From: Pithys albifrons albifrons
Lineage: Eukaryota > Chordata > Aves > Passeriformes > Thamnophilidae
Assembly (NCBI RefSeq): GCF_047495875.1
Contig: NC_092497.1
Span: 58,706,977 to 58,770,976 of the forward strand
Length of the DNA stretch: 64,000 nucleotides
Reading direction: 5' to 3'
The position numbers were made by a program, and so were the translations under genes. Numbering within the stretch: position 1 is the stretch's first letter; every line of letters starts with the position of its first letter. Below, one piece after another: positions 24,101 through 37,229 of the stretch. Under the pieces are notes generated by a model. That model made no database searches, was not told where the DNA came from, and saw only the letters and a program-made list of their open reading frames with translations.

Positions 24101-27100
24101 ACACTGCAGAAATCTTTGGACGCTATCTCAATGACTCCTTCAATACACATTACATTGTTTTATCACTGGCAGGTACTGAATGCATCCCTGTTTGAAGCTA
24201 CAAACTGTCTTAATTACATGACACACTCCAATGTTTCATGCTCCTCTGCAGGCACGATTACCAGGGCTGTAACTGGACTGCAGGCACACACCTAAAACCC
24301 AATAAAGAATCCATTTTGGATGCTGCCTAAGATGTTCTGCTACTCCTTTCATGGTCTGTTTATCTTAGTTTTTTTCTGAAGAAGTAAGTGGAAAGGAAAT
24401 ACATCTTTGGCTAAGATTTCAACCTCAGATGAACTCAGTGCAAATTTTCACAAATGCAAGCATATTAGATTGTTAAATACTTTTGTTGTCTTTTGTATTT
24501 TGTCAAAATTCAATCAGGTGAACTGTGCATGCATTGAAAGATTTGAAAACTATGCTGTCTCATATAAAAGTGCAGGGTGCTAGCTGTGCATGTGCATTTA
24601 TGAAAGGTACTTTATGCATTTTTTTATTTTGTTTTTCAAATGCACTGGAGTTCGTCCTTTTAATTTTGTTAGTATTATATTATATGTACCGTATTTTCCT
24701 ACAGTTGCTATAGAAACTCTATATTACTGATTATCAGATAACATCTGGTAAACAGGATGTAAAGAACACAAATTGACACTCTCCCCAGCTAGGTATTGGA
24801 TACATCTGGACTTTTGCAAAGTATCCTTTGTGAAAAGTAAAACTAATCCTATTGTTTCCTGTATGAAAGCTCCTGCTTATCTGTCTCCTTTTGTCACTAG
24901 ATCCAATGCTGTCAAGTATATAATGTTGTCCTCTAGAAGAGAAGTTAATGAACCAAATAAGAATGCATATTACTTGGAGGGATGCTGCACAGGACACTCA
25001 CAGAAGTGCATTAACTATGGGAGAAGAAAATCTGCACTTGTGAGTATTTTTATAAATCCAGCCCAGCAGGCATGGCATAATATTAAAATTACTTTCTCTC
25101 TTTCTCACTCCCTCTCTCAACTATTAAGTTATCCTATCTTGTTCTCATCCTTCCTGTAGCCCATTTTAAAGAAAATATAAATTCATGAAAGAAATTACGG
25201 CAAGTTACATGCATTTAACTTGTAAAACTAGCAGGACTACATTACATATAGCTCAAGTATTTTCTTGTCCTTGAAGCTTCCCACCTAGGGGAAAAACACC
25301 TTAAATAACCATCTCAACACCCTTGTCATGCACCCCCATGACATGAGATTCCATTTAGCTTTTGTAAACGTAAATATTCTTGACTAAATTGTGTATAATA
25401 AGAGTCTGAAGTCAACAATAACTACAACAGTACCAACGTATTGTGTTCTCTATGTAACTACTAGTCAATGTGCTACACCACTAAAGCAGAATAATTTTGA
25501 TTAAAAAATTAGAAGGTTTTAAAAATACAGCTTAGACCACTTACACGATTGCCATCACTTGGATGGAATACTGCTAGTTCTGTATCTAGTGTCAGGAATT
25601 CAAAACATCTGACTGAAAGACCTATTGCATTAGTAATGTTACCTGTTTCATCCACCTTACCTTTCTGATCTTTTCTCCAATCCCATCATCAGCTAGGCCC
25701 ACTGCAGACAAACTTAAGATTGCTCTGTCCGTACTAAATGATGACATGGCATGAGCTGGCTCTGATTCAAATGTTTTTGTGCTGTTCCCCAAAGGCAAGA
25801 CGTTTGCCAGTGGGAGAGAAATATAATTTAATGTATTTTCTATTAACTCAGGGCAGTCTTGATCCCCTAAGCTCAGGGTAGCCCCAAGGCTATATCAACT
25901 TGTATAAAAGTCTGAATAAGCTTCCAGGTACTTAGAAAATGCATCAAATAAAAAGTCCCTTTGAAATGGGGTATAATCTTCCACATTTCTTCCTGCATGC
26001 AAAGGTGGAAGAGAAGAACTGGGAAGGAGCTTTGCTCAGGAATTCAGGTGTTCTACTGGTCCTCTGTACTTTGTCTTGTTCTCATGAAAGTACATGCACA
26101 ATATGGTGATAAGTCCTCTGTACTTTTTCTGTCATTAAAAAAATCTGAAAACCCTAAAACAAAACTAAACCCTGCATAGTGACACTGCCTGTAATTAAAT
26201 GGCATAATGGATATCAGAAAGCATGCAGTTTCATTGTTATTAGTCTCTTATCCCATTTGCTTCTCAATCTTCCTATCTTTTTTGGATATTGAACAAAATA
26301 TATTATCTATTCTGTTCCACTAATGAAGGAGAAAGTGACTTATCAAAATGTATTTGTGTGATGTTAACTGTTATTGATTAATAGGATTTCCATTCATTTA
26401 TTTGATTGAGCTATAACCTCCTTTTTTGAAGAGGCATTTTCATCTCTTAGGCTTAAAATGTTCTTTTTACCTATGGTTAGTGAGGAGTTTGGTTTTGTTT
26501 TTCATATTCCACATATTTTTGCATTCTGGTATACTACATATCTTTCTAATTTTCCATTTCTTTTGTAAAAATAATGTTTTTTAATGAAACTTAAGATGAC
26601 TGAAGACTGTAAAATAAGTAAAAAGTGGTGCTTTTTACATGGGAGACATTACCTCCAAGTTGCAGTCTTCCCAACAAAAATTTTTTCACAGAATGCTGAT
26701 AGATTCAAAATGAAAGAACAAGAAAGAGTAAAGAAGGAAGGAGTGTACAAAGAGCACTGTCAGTACTAAACTGGCACTTTGTAGCATTCAAATGCAGAAG
26801 CTACCATGTATAAATAATAAAGATACCAAGGGCCCCATGAATTACTTTTGAAAAATAAGCAAAGAAACAATAAGAAGTCAGGAAAAAACATTGTGTTAGC
26901 ATACATGTATTTAAAGCAATGCCTTGCAATGCCTTGCCTCTGTCATGAATATCAAATTGAGCACATGAAAAGATTTGTTGTTCAGACTTATCTGAAAATT
27001 TCTGATTGGACATTGTAAACTGAAGTCATTGGGGATTTGGGCCATTTTTCATATAAAAATTCATGGTTAATAAGTTTTCAAAGTGCTTCACAGATGCTTC

Positions 27101-28335
27101 TGGTTTGCAAGGTTTTTCATGCTCTATGCAGTTTCATTCATTTGCCTCTGCAGTTCTCAATTCTTAACCAAGCAGTTAATAATGCTGCTAGAATGTGAAA
27201 TCTCTCTATTGAGCTGATTTCAGAATGCCTCTATGCACTCTTTGCTCTTCAGGTTTTAAAAACTACTCTTTTGCTGTGCATTGTAACTTTATTTGAGAAC
27301 CACTATCAATTATCTTACATTGATTATTGTCTAAATTAGCTGATTCTGAAATTTCGTCCAATGTTATACGCCAATAACTTTTAAAAGTCTCCTCTATTAA
27401 TACACATTTAATGGGCAAGAGACAAGTGTAGACAGGATGTCTGAAGTTCTTTTATCACAAAAACCATTGATTAACCTGGTAGAATTGGAATGCACTGAAA
27501 TGAAGATTAATTTATAACAACAATAGCAGAATTTTCAGCCTCAGGAAGAAGGGGTAGGAGTAAATTAAGTGATAACCCAAATGGCTTTAGTAACAAAATG
27601 ACCTTTTTTTCATTTTACAGCAGTTACTTACAGCTTTGGTCACTGTGATTTTCTACTGAAAGCACACACAGGTAGTTTATCAATAATTCCATTTAGAAGA
27701 AAGGGAAGAAAATTCTCACATTAGGATGTCAACACACTGCTAAAATAGAATGTGACTATCAAAAGGCTAGTTTTTAACTCTGTACCTTATAAACAGATAC
27801 CTGGCCTCTCCTCACAGAAGCGGAGATAATTTTTTCAACAATCCTTTGCTGACCACTTGATACATATTCCTGCAAAATCTGTCATTATGAAAAGCAGTGA
27901 TAAAGATGACAATAAGTTGAAGATTTCTTTATCCAAGTGATCAACTTGGTCAACAAAGTGAGTCTGTATATATCTAGCATTTCAAATTATGCTGCAATCT
28001 ACACACCTTTTCCAGCACTCTTTTTGCAGTATGTTTTCAGTACTAATTTGTTTGCTATCTCCCTGCTCCAATAGCTTGGATGACAACTAACCATTGGATT
28101 ACCTAAGTGTATATATTATAGATATAGCAGTAGATTAGCATAAATTACTAATTATATATTAAAGATCAGATATTGGATATTTATATAAAATATACCATTA
28201 GATACATATGGCAATTAAAACTAGGATGGTTGTGTCATATTGCATTCTTTATTTTTACATTTGCTCTAAAGAGAATTTGAAATAAGGTGAGGAAAGAAAA
28301 AAATTTTATGCAATTTCCTAGGTTTTTGACCACCT
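21130..28335. other. About 7.2 kb of unique AT-rich sequence, no gene recognised
   Basis: Low-complexity tracts lie at 22,543-22,600 (A/C-rich, containing two long A runs) and 23,020-23,034 (15 T). A frame of 120 codons at 21.9-22.3 kb and one of 128 codons at 24.8-25.2 kb show no domain, and their codon composition mirrors the local bases. The stretch 28,105-28,200 is almost pure A/T. Confidence 0.55.
22543..22600. repeat. A/C-rich low-complexity tract
   Basis: A14 is followed by CCAAACC and then A9CCCC. A G8 run precedes it at 22,536-22,543. Confidence 0.8.
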
Positions 28336-28660
28336 AGAATCACAGAATCACGGAATATCTCAATTTGAAAGAGTTATGTAAATGTCATCCAATGCAATCC
28401 CTGCTCCTCACAGGACTACCTAAAACTAAATCGTATGACCAGGAGCATTGACCAAATGCTCCTTGAACTCTGGCAGGCTTGCTGCTGTGGGGAGCCTGTT
28501 CCAGTGCCCTCTCAGTGAAGAACCTCTTCCTAATGTCCAGTCTGAACTTCCCCCGACATATGTTCATTTCTTTCCTCCTGTCAAGCCACCAGTCACCAGA
28601 GAAAGGAGATTAGCACCTCTCCAGCCACTGCCACCCTTTGAGGAAGTTGTAGACCACTTT
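28336..28660 (-). mobile_element. CR1 LINE fragment, 3' end, minus orientation
   Basis: The plus strand begins with the reverse-complement tail AGAATCACAGAATCACGGAATA. It continues with the CR1 order: CATCCAATGCAATCCCTGCTC, AGGAGCATTGACCAAATGCTCC, GGGGAGCCTGTTCCAGTGCCC, GAAGAACCTCTTCCTAATGTCCAGTCTGAACTTCCCC, and 'CACCAGAGAAAGGAGATTAGCACC'. This covers the last part of ORF2 and the 3' UTR. The frame is broken. Frames of 60-73 codons here are by-products. Confidence 0.88.
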
Positions 28661-31600
28661 ATCAGATGAGTAATTTTCCCTCAGGAGTCATATTACCACA
28701 AAAAAATACACATATACACATAAAAAGGAATTCTGTTATTTCAAGATTTTAGCCCAGTATGGTGAATTCAGAGATTATGTTCTTACTACTTCAAAGAAGG
28801 TGGCCCACAAGAAATGCTCAGCCATAGATTTAGAAGGGAGATCAAAAAGATCAATATGTATGTTAAAACAGTGATCACTGCATACCTCAGACACAGCGCA
28901 AAGGAGGTGGAAGCACCTGAGGTGATTGTGACAGCAGTTGTAGAAAAGACCTTGCACAGTCCAGCCTGTCACATAAAGATCAGAATTTTACCTTCTCAGA
29001 GCCAGAGCTTTATACAAATTTGTCATTTGTGTAATGCTGAGCTTTACTGAGCTGAGATATTGTGAACTGTATTCTAAGGACATAAAATAAAGCTTCGTCT
29101 AACTCTCTCTCTACTCACTCTACTGAGAAAAAAAGAAGGAGAAAGAAATAAAATTCAGCCATGGTTCACTGATAGAACATGTAGAGATACATATCTTAAA
29201 CTGAAATGCCATTTGATGCAGAACATCATCCACTGCAGCATGAATGGATTCTATTACAGTCACCATGCAGTGGATTGCTTACTGGAATCAGCAACACCTT
29301 CAAAATCTTCCTGGAAAAATATTATTATGCAGAGTCACAGGATCTAGGTGCAAACAGTGCTTCAGGGGTAATTTTTGAACAAAACAGAAAACAGGACCTT
29401 TCTTGTTATTATTTTATGTATCACAGTGTCATACTTCATATTTGCTGGAACTCACTACAAAGCAGAGGAGAAGGCGTTGAAATCCCTGCCTTCATTGCTA
29501 CCTAATTTAGACCCTTTTAAAGCAGTGAGCATAGATTCACCATTAGGGCAACAGGGACAGTTTTGGAGCTCTGCACAGTGTAATTTGAACTGCCTCCCAG
29601 TAGAATGCATACCACCGTTAATAACTGCTCCACTGCCCTGACACTGCTCAGGCATTGCCTGCTTTAATTGTATTTCAGAAGGGCAAACAACTATATATAT
29701 CAGTCGACTACATTTCCTTTTCATTATTATATTACACCTCATTGAAAAACTCTGAGCCATCTAAAATGAAATATTAATTTCCCATCTCATTTCCCAAATC
29801 TCAGGGACAATATGGCCCTGAAGTTTAAGGATGATAGTGATTCAACTTATAAATAAAAATAAAATGGAATTTTGCATAAGGCATTGTCTCCTAATGCATT
29901 TACTCTGTCACCTTTGTCATCTATACTGAGTGCAATGACAAATATGGAGTTGTGTGTCTATTTATCCCTTATTTAAATAGACAGAGTACTTATGCAGGGC
30001 AGGTCAAAAAAGTCAGTTGTTGGACCCTGCAGAGAAATACTTTATATATGCAAATAGATCTGCATAGTGTTTACAGCATCACACCAGACACTACTCTGAC
30101 ATTCTTTATACATTTTTAAACTGGCTCTCCTCCCTTAGCTTCAGAGAAAATACTCCTAATTTAATTGCCCATATGTGATATAGGAATTGGATCTACTCTA
30201 TTTCTTCAGATAAAAAACTCCTTCTAGTCCTCCAGTTAACCTATGAGGTAACAGTTTCCCACAAATAATGAAGGGAGACTTTTATGCAGTGATTGAGCTT
30301 TCAGTGGAAATGTCTCATCGGGTGGCTTCAGAATCTAGAGTTAAAGGACTGAAATTGTACATGCATTTTATTAAATTTCCCTAGTTTACCAAAGAAAATT
30401 TTTTATATAATTTACATATTTGCTTCAATTCCTGCAAAGGCAGTATCTACTTCCCTAGTACTTTTATGAGGACTGTCTAGCACACTATCAAAAGTAAAAG
30501 CTACATAAAGCAAAATTGACATTTACCTGACCTCATGATGAAAGTTACAATAACATCTGTTCATCCTAAATCTTTCATTTTGCCTCTTTCCCATATATTG
30601 ACAAAATTAAGATAGACTTTGTACACCTTTCTGAGGTAATCAAATCCCAAATCACTTAGCAATGAGACCCTGAGGTTAATTTTAGATATATTACACCAGC
30701 AGCAGGAATCTCGTCCTAGAGTTTTATAGGTTAAAAACAACCTCCAACTAGAAACTAACAAGCTGCTACTGCAGCACACACACTGACTGATTACAATTAG
30801 CATGAAACAGCACTGGAAAAGTGGATATCCCTACACCAAAACAGCTTCAATTTCCAGATGGTCTTATTAAGATGTAGCCTCGAGTACTGCAAATTACATG
30901 ACTGTGGTCTTTGGACCCAATCCTCAGAAGGCATTGATTCTCATAGCTAGGATATTGCTCTTTATATTTAAATAGTATTTAAATTAGACCAGATCTTACA
31001 AATTCTCTTCTTCCTTAAAGGAATATTAACTTTTGAAGATGTATCTGCTTGCTGCTGACTCATATAGGAAAAAGCACTGCAACAGAATCTCTCAGAGAAT
31101 TCTTCCTGAAATACATGTGAGACATAACAAGCCAACATAGTTCAACTACTATGTACTTAAATTCATTAGCTTTTACATCATGCTCAGTTCTTACACAATG
31201 GCATAAAAAGTAGCAATGGATTCTTCACTGAGAGGACTCTGCATTTCATATCTCTCACAATAGAAATTTTTACATGTTTGTCTTCTGCGTGTTTTTTTTC
31301 AGTTACTGCTTCAGAGTCTACAAAAGCCATAGAAATGTTGTTTGGAGGAATTTCAGCATGGGATTGCAAGAGGGTGTTGATGGTGGAAGGAATGCAATGA
31401 AATGAGTATAACACATAAAAATGAATATAAGTAATCTCAAAAGTGAGAACACAGAAAAAACTCTGCGGACATTTGCAGGAGGACCAGGTCAGGCACTGGT
31501 GCTGTAGATGACTCTGGTAGACATTTTTAGCAACAGATACAATGAGGATGCTCCTCTAAGGACTCACCAAGGCTCATTAGCTATTTCAAAGCTAACTAAA

Positions 31601-34600
31601 ACACAAAGGCGGCTGAGAAAAATTCTATAGGTATGTAAAGTCTTACTAAAGGATCTTGAAGTTCTATTTTCTTGTTAATCACTGCTGTGTTATCTACAGC
31701 TTCAAATAATCTTTTATAATCTGTCTGATCTGTAAGAAAAATTACTAATCTACCAGGCACCCCATTCCTTTGCAGTCACTGGAATGTTCAGCTGCTCTTG
31801 CAATACCCTGCACGACAGCTCTGTTTTCTAGGCTATGCACAAAGCCTTTTAGGACTTGCCAGTGGAGGAGAGAAGGAAGCAACTTACACAGCCTTAACCA
31901 AGTGTGTCTGCAGGTGCTGTGGTGAGACTGACTAACACCCCAGGGCATATGCAAGGGATTTCTAACAGAATGCTCAGCAAACACTACATACTTGAAACCA
32001 CGCAGGTCATACCCACATACTGAATTCTGTGGTTTTTATCATAACTAAAGCAATGTCTAACTTCAGCAGTTTTCAATATTCTTTTCTGCTTTAAATAGAA
32101 CAGTATGGCTAAAAGTCATAGCAGAGAATTCATGGCCAAATCTGCCCTAAAACCCAGCAGCCTGGCAGTTTGCTTCTCCCTGTCTGTAGTTCCCAATGGA
32201 CTACAATGTCTGTATTACCATTTTCATTGATGGTTCCAGTTTTAATGAGCAGGATAACTCAACCAGTGGTTAAGCTACTACGGTATCAAATCTTAGGAGA
32301 GAGAAGCAAGAATCCTTTCTAAATTGCACACTCTGAAGACAATTTTCTGTCGTAGGAAGATGATTTCACTTTTTGTCATGGTTACGCAAACCTGTGAAAG
32401 AGAGGTATGAAGGCTTCAAAAAGATCACCTGCCGCCTGAAAGCTCCAGCTCTGTAACATATATACCTAATTGTTATCTTTGTTACTACAAGCAAACTACT
32501 TAGTACTGCCTGTAATACAGAAAATTAAAGGCTATATATAAAAAGAGGATATGCAAAAGCCATCCACTACTGCAATAATGAAAATACAATTAATCACTAC
32601 ATGTGTTGCCAAAGAAAGATTTGCTTGTGGTAATTATAGAAAAATATAACCTTCTGTGGCCAGAAAGGAGAGTAATAAAATAAGAATAAAAATAAGTGAG
32701 AATAAAAATATGTAGCAGAGCACAGCAGAGTCAGGAATACAACTGCAAAGCCTTTAATAAGTTATCGAAGTGCCCTTACTGGCTGCTTTTTTCCCAATTC
32801 TTCCTAATCAGTTGTAGTTTTTTATTTATTTGTTTCCTTCCATCTGGAACAGTAGTTGCTATCAAGGACAGCAGGCCCAGAGGAATATCTTCTGTAAATA
32901 ATAAATATCCTTCCACCCTGACTGTACTTCTCTCAAAAAATAAATAATTAGAATAGTTGACTGACAAACATGTATTTAGCAAGGCTCCATTTTATTCCCT
33001 TTCCAGGTAACTGTTCCTGGCTTTGATTTGTTTGCTTTTGCCTCTTAATGTTTTTTCCTGCACTAAAAATAAAACAAGCCTGTCCACTGTTTGCCTGTAC
33101 TGGATATGGATAGTGCTAGATGTCAGAAAAACTGTTCAATTTTTAATGCCTTTAAATGATTTTGATACTTAGTTTTGATATAGTTTTCTACTTAGGAACA
33201 TTTTCTTCCTGTTTTTATAGAGTGAAAGCAAATAACAGTATACACTCTTCTGTTTGACATATGTGCAAGCTAAATAGAAAGCTGAGGGGGTTGAAGCACT
33301 CACTTTGCATTAAAATGTCCAGGTTAATGTCCACATAAGGGAGAAGGGAATATAAGGAGTTCCTCCACTTCCCTACACAGTCAACTTGCACATGCAGGGA
33401 AGACAAAAACACCTCCAGGCTGCTTTGAAAATGCAGATATACTGCCAAATTTCAAAGTTCACTTTTGTCTTTATGGGAAGCACCACAGCCAGACGTTTGT
33501 TTCTATATCCACAGATTCACACCCCTCTCAGCAACAGATAGTGGAGCTAAAGCAAACAAGCAAGAAAAATCAAGACTCGGATTTCAAAACAGGTGAATAT
33601 TTGCATTTCAAATACAATGTGAAGAAATAGAAGCCAAGGTAATCTTTTACAATAGGTCTTAAAAAAGTTCCCTCAAAGAAAATTAATTCAAATGGTGAAC
33701 ATTTTACATGAAACTTAAGTTACAAACCTAATGTCGCTCTTCTTTTTAGTCACTCTCTATGTTATCTACAGCTTCAAGCAGCCATTTTTTATTGTTGCTT
33801 TTTAATCTGCCTTCAATATTTCAGAGAGTTACAGGGGCTATGTGCCTCAGAGAAAGATATCTGATCATAGAGAAGTTGGGCAGCCTCATATGTGAATGTA
33901 ACAACAGATATGTGGCAAATAAAGAATTCAGCACAATGGATATCAGGTAAGAAAATATTCAGGATCGTGACTAGAACTTCTCATGGGAAATGCAAGGTCA
34001 CCCCAGGATTGCTGTGACCCTCTGTGTGGCTGCAGAGGCTGAGCCCCAGGACAGAGTAGTCTAATTCCAGCATTGACGTTTGTTCCTGAGGTTGGATATC
34101 AAGCTGCATGTGGAGACTCACTCCAAATATTTAACTTGGTCCTTCTGCAGAACTATTCCTTTTTCCCTGTTGCTAACTTTCTTTCTAGTGTTTACCTTTG
34201 CTAAAATGACAAGAGTGAAATGCAGACTAGTATACTAGTTTCTGTGCCCAAATTCTATGCAGTCTGGCTCTATCATGGATGGCAAAATGGAATAGTTGTG
34301 GATTAAAACTGCATTTAAAGGAGAAAGTTTCTACAGATTAATACCCCAAGGTCCATTTCCTTAAAATTATTCACACAGTATGACCAAAAAAAAAAGAATT
34401 TTTTAAGGAACAGTTTCATGTTATTACAAGATTTTAGATAGTTTCAGACAGCTTGATAAAATTCAGAGGCTACTTAAAAATAAAAAAATAAATCAATCAA
34501 TCTGGAAGGTTATGACTTTTTAAATATAAACGTGGCACAGGTAAATGATGATTAAACAAGAGGTCACACACCTGGTGTACTGTTTTGCCCTAAAGACAAA

Positions 34601-36037
34601 GCAAGCAAGGTTCACATAAATGGAAAGAAATAATAAAACTAAACTAAAATCTCTTCAGCAGATAAGACTTGTCAGTAGAAACTAGATAGTACAGGAATAA
34701 AGACTATAAAAGCTAGAAAGAGTAGCAAATAATTACCTGTAGGAGTCTGTCATTATGCCTTTGGAACATTATGGTAGTTAAAAAAGGAGTTGTTAATAAC
34801 ATTTAGTTGCTCAAAAACTTTAGAAAAATTCATCTAGCCTCATCCCTTATAGCTACCTCTCTTATTACAACTTTCAAGCTTCCTTTCCTTGTGTGACTTA
34901 TTTTGTGCAAATCTGATAAAAGAACTCAGACATTTGTCTGAGTCATTGGAAAAACATTTTAAAACGCCTTCTAAGTATATTTATATATATGTATACAAAT
35001 ATAAAAGGGATATATATACAGTAAAGGTTTCCATCTATGAAAGTTTACTTTTTTCAGCCTCTCATAACTACTTGGGTGTATTTTGTGTTATCGGAAAAAC
35101 CTCAGGCTACACATATAAAAAAGTAAATATATAATAGTTGCTTTACTTGCTAACAGTTTTTGCCAGAAGAAAGCAAACACATTGAGTCTGAAGGCAGTAT
35201 TTTGTCTATAAGATTGAATAGACATTCTAAGTTTTTTATTATTTTTAGTAAACAGTACCTTCCTACTCTTGTTGCTACTCAGACAAACTTTTCACAGTGA
35301 AGTAGAATGAAAAAATATATACCTATGGTGGACAAGTTATGCTTTCCAATAGGTATTTTAGAATTTTGACTGTGATGATGAAGAAGGAGATTGTAAGGTG
35401 GAATGGAATTATCGTTTTCCTTCACAAAATGAAAACAGCAATACCACACGCATATAAAAATAGTAAATCACACTGTAAAGCTAAAGGAAAACAATAGGAG
35501 GATTTTCACAGCAGACACTATGCATCTTCAAAAAGTCAGTTCTATTACATTATTTATCCCCAAATTTCATAGTGATAACTTATATGAATTTGTTACAATA
35601 TTATCTCTAAATTTCCAGTCATTTGATTTTTAAACTGTTTCCCTGAATCGTTTAATGAGAACATCAAATTATTGAGCATCAACACCTCATACAAAGTAGA
35701 GATGATTTATTTCTCTGCTTGCTCTAAATTTCTCTACTTCTAATTGCACAGAAATCTAATGGGTACAAAAACCATCTCAAGATAACTAGATGAGTCAATA
35801 GTAGCGTTACACATAGTTCAAGGGGTAAAGAAATAAAACAAAAGCAGGAATTTTATAGTTGGTCTTTGTTAAGAAGTTGATTTATAGTTGTTAATATTGT
35901 CCTAGAGTGAATAATTCCTCATAAAGCAAACAATATTTTGGAAATGTAACTGGATAGAAAACATGTTTGCATTGGTAGCTGCCTTCAGTTTTCCTTGAGA
36001 TTTTACGACTGTGTGTGCTGTCCATAACCTGCACTTC
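28660..36037. other. About 7.4 kb of unique sequence; one candidate exon, no gene recognised
   Basis: Slightly more GC-rich patches occur at 28.78-29.05, 29.2-29.65, 31.75-31.98 and 33.98-34.1 kb, but no protein family is recognisable. A stretch with good splice signals (33,825-33,946) is listed separately. An AT microsatellite-like stretch lies at 34,976-35,020. The 18-mer TGTTATCTACAGCTTCAA occurs at both 31,688-31,705 and 33,759-33,776. Confidence 0.5.
33825..33946 (+). other. Candidate exon (splice-bounded open stretch), product unknown
   Basis: A pyrimidine-rich tract (TTGCTTTTTAATCTGCC) and a TTTCAG acceptor end at 33,824. A CAG|GTAAGA donor follows at 33,947. The 122 bases between are open in only one plus-strand frame, reading from RVTGAMCLRERY to FSTMDIR. 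The length (3n+2) would shift phase. I recognise no family. It could be an exon of a non-coding RNA or simply a cryptic exon, since such signal pairs also occur by chance in 64 kb. Confidence 0.2.
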
Positions 36038-36498
36038 TGTGCTGGTTTAAAGGTAAACTGGTAGGAGAAACGAACCCAACACAAAAGAGATTATAAATCA
36101 GAGTTACAATTTAATAAAAATATTACAATAAATGCAATGATACAAAGAGAAATTGGTTTTAACACACAAAACACAGAAGTATAACCCAGCACCCTGGGAC
36201 ACAAACACAATGATGTTTCTTAGCCCCTGTGCTGAGCCCCACGTGGTTCCCCGAGTCGAAAGCAAAAGGATGTGAAAAACCTATTGGTGGAGATGACAGT
36301 AACAGTCTGTTTGAGAGTGGTGGTGTGTGGGGGTGACAGTGAGTACATCCCTTAAGGAAAGCAGGTTACAGTTCTCCCTTAAGGTGAAGAGAGCTACCTG
36401 TGGTGTGTGTGTGTGGTCTTGTGACCAATGAGAGGCTGCGGTGTATGTAAGGTGAATTGATTAACCAATTATGTAGTGGCACGTTGAATGGGAAAGGG

Positions 36499-36507
36499 CA
36501 TAAAAGG
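36499..36507 (+). promoter_or_regulatory. TATA-type box of the nested LTR
   Basis: CATAAAAGG lies about 90 bases upstream of AATAAA (36,588), the usual U3/R arrangement. Whether it is active is unknown. Confidence 0.5.
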
Positions 36508-36587
36508 TGTGGATGATCTAACAGGAACTACTTATACTACTACTGCCACTACTATGAGCTGTGAGGAACTGTCTGTTATCTATCTTG

Positions 36588-36593
36588 AATAAA
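36588..36593 (+). promoter_or_regulatory. Polyadenylation signal AATAAA of the nested LTR
   Basis: It is located between the TATA-type box and a T/G-containing stretch (TAAGTTGTAAGTCTTCTG), as expected for R/U5. Confidence 0.5.
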
Positions 36594-37229
36594 CTCTCTA
36601 AGTTGTAAGTCTTCTGATCAAGCCTTCTGATGTCTGCTATGCCTGAGCCTTTCTGACCGCCATCCACGCTGCACCCCTGCTCAGGACTAAGGGTCGATCC
36701 CAATACTTGGTGACACCTATACTTGGTGACCCCTATAGTGGTGTCCTCCTGTCAAGGTTCTGCTCCTCCTCTGGATCCAATGAGTAGTCCCAGAAGTCTC
36801 CAAACCCCAATATTAAATACTCTCAGGTCCAGGTGGGAACAACCAGTACCTCCCCCAGGGCAGGGAGTTCCACAGTGGGGATCTAACTCTGTGAGTCATG
36901 AGGTATTTTGGAATCATTGATGGTCCATGAGCAGTCAAGACCCCTCAGGCTGCATGTGGAGATGATAACGACTTCCTGGAGGGGAGTTATCACAGCTTTT
37001 ATCTCACAGGCTTCTTTAACGCCCAACTTGCAGCCCGAGGGGTCAGGTGGTCCATTGTTAACAGTTCATGAGAAATTATATAGAGGGTTTAGAATACACA
37101 GCTTTGGTCACACCCACATGGTGATAAACTGGTCCCAGCTGCTGAACTAGGACAGTGTCATATGTTTAAATATATTTTCTCATATCTTTTTGTGCCCCAG
37201 TAATTCAGATATACATGTAAATGCTCACT

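Larger units (their letters stand above)
36321..36736 (+). mobile_element. Younger LTR with TATA box, poly(A) signal and primer-binding-site-like end, nested in the older LTR
   Basis: The insert is about 415 bp and is flanked on both sides by AGTGGTG (36,316-36,322 and 36,737-36,743), the likely target-site duplication. Inside are a CATAAAAGG TATA-type box (36,499-36,507), AATAAA (36,588-36,593) and a downstream U5-like stretch. It ends in two adjacent 16-bp copies of ACTTGGTGACxCCTAT (36,705-36,720 and 36,721-36,736). TGGTGACCCC is the start of the tRNA-Trp-type primer binding site used by avian alpharetrovirus-like elements, so the insert seems to carry an LTR plus the first bases of the internal region. 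The exact LTR ends are uncertain because the 5' TG lies in a GT-rich run. No viral genes are present. Confidence 0.6.
36038..37154 (+). mobile_element. Older LTR (avian ERV), interrupted by a second LTR
   Basis: It starts with TGTGCTGGTTTAAAGG (36,038) and ends with CTGAACTAGGACA (37,154), giving the TG...CA ends of an LTR. An ATAAAC word sits near the 3' end (a copy with full AATAAA is at 37,361). Segments 36,038-36,320 and 36,737-37,154 are the two halves. The younger LTR lies between them. The opening words (AACCCAACAC, AATACAATGATACAAAG-like, AACCCAGCACCCTGG, TTTCTTAGCCCC) are of a type I know from songbird LTRs, and the family name is left open. Clear equal target-site duplications were not found: the flank before is ACTTC and the flank after is GTGTC. 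A partial second copy follows at 37,230-37,388. No gag, pol or env was seen next to it. Confidence 0.6.
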
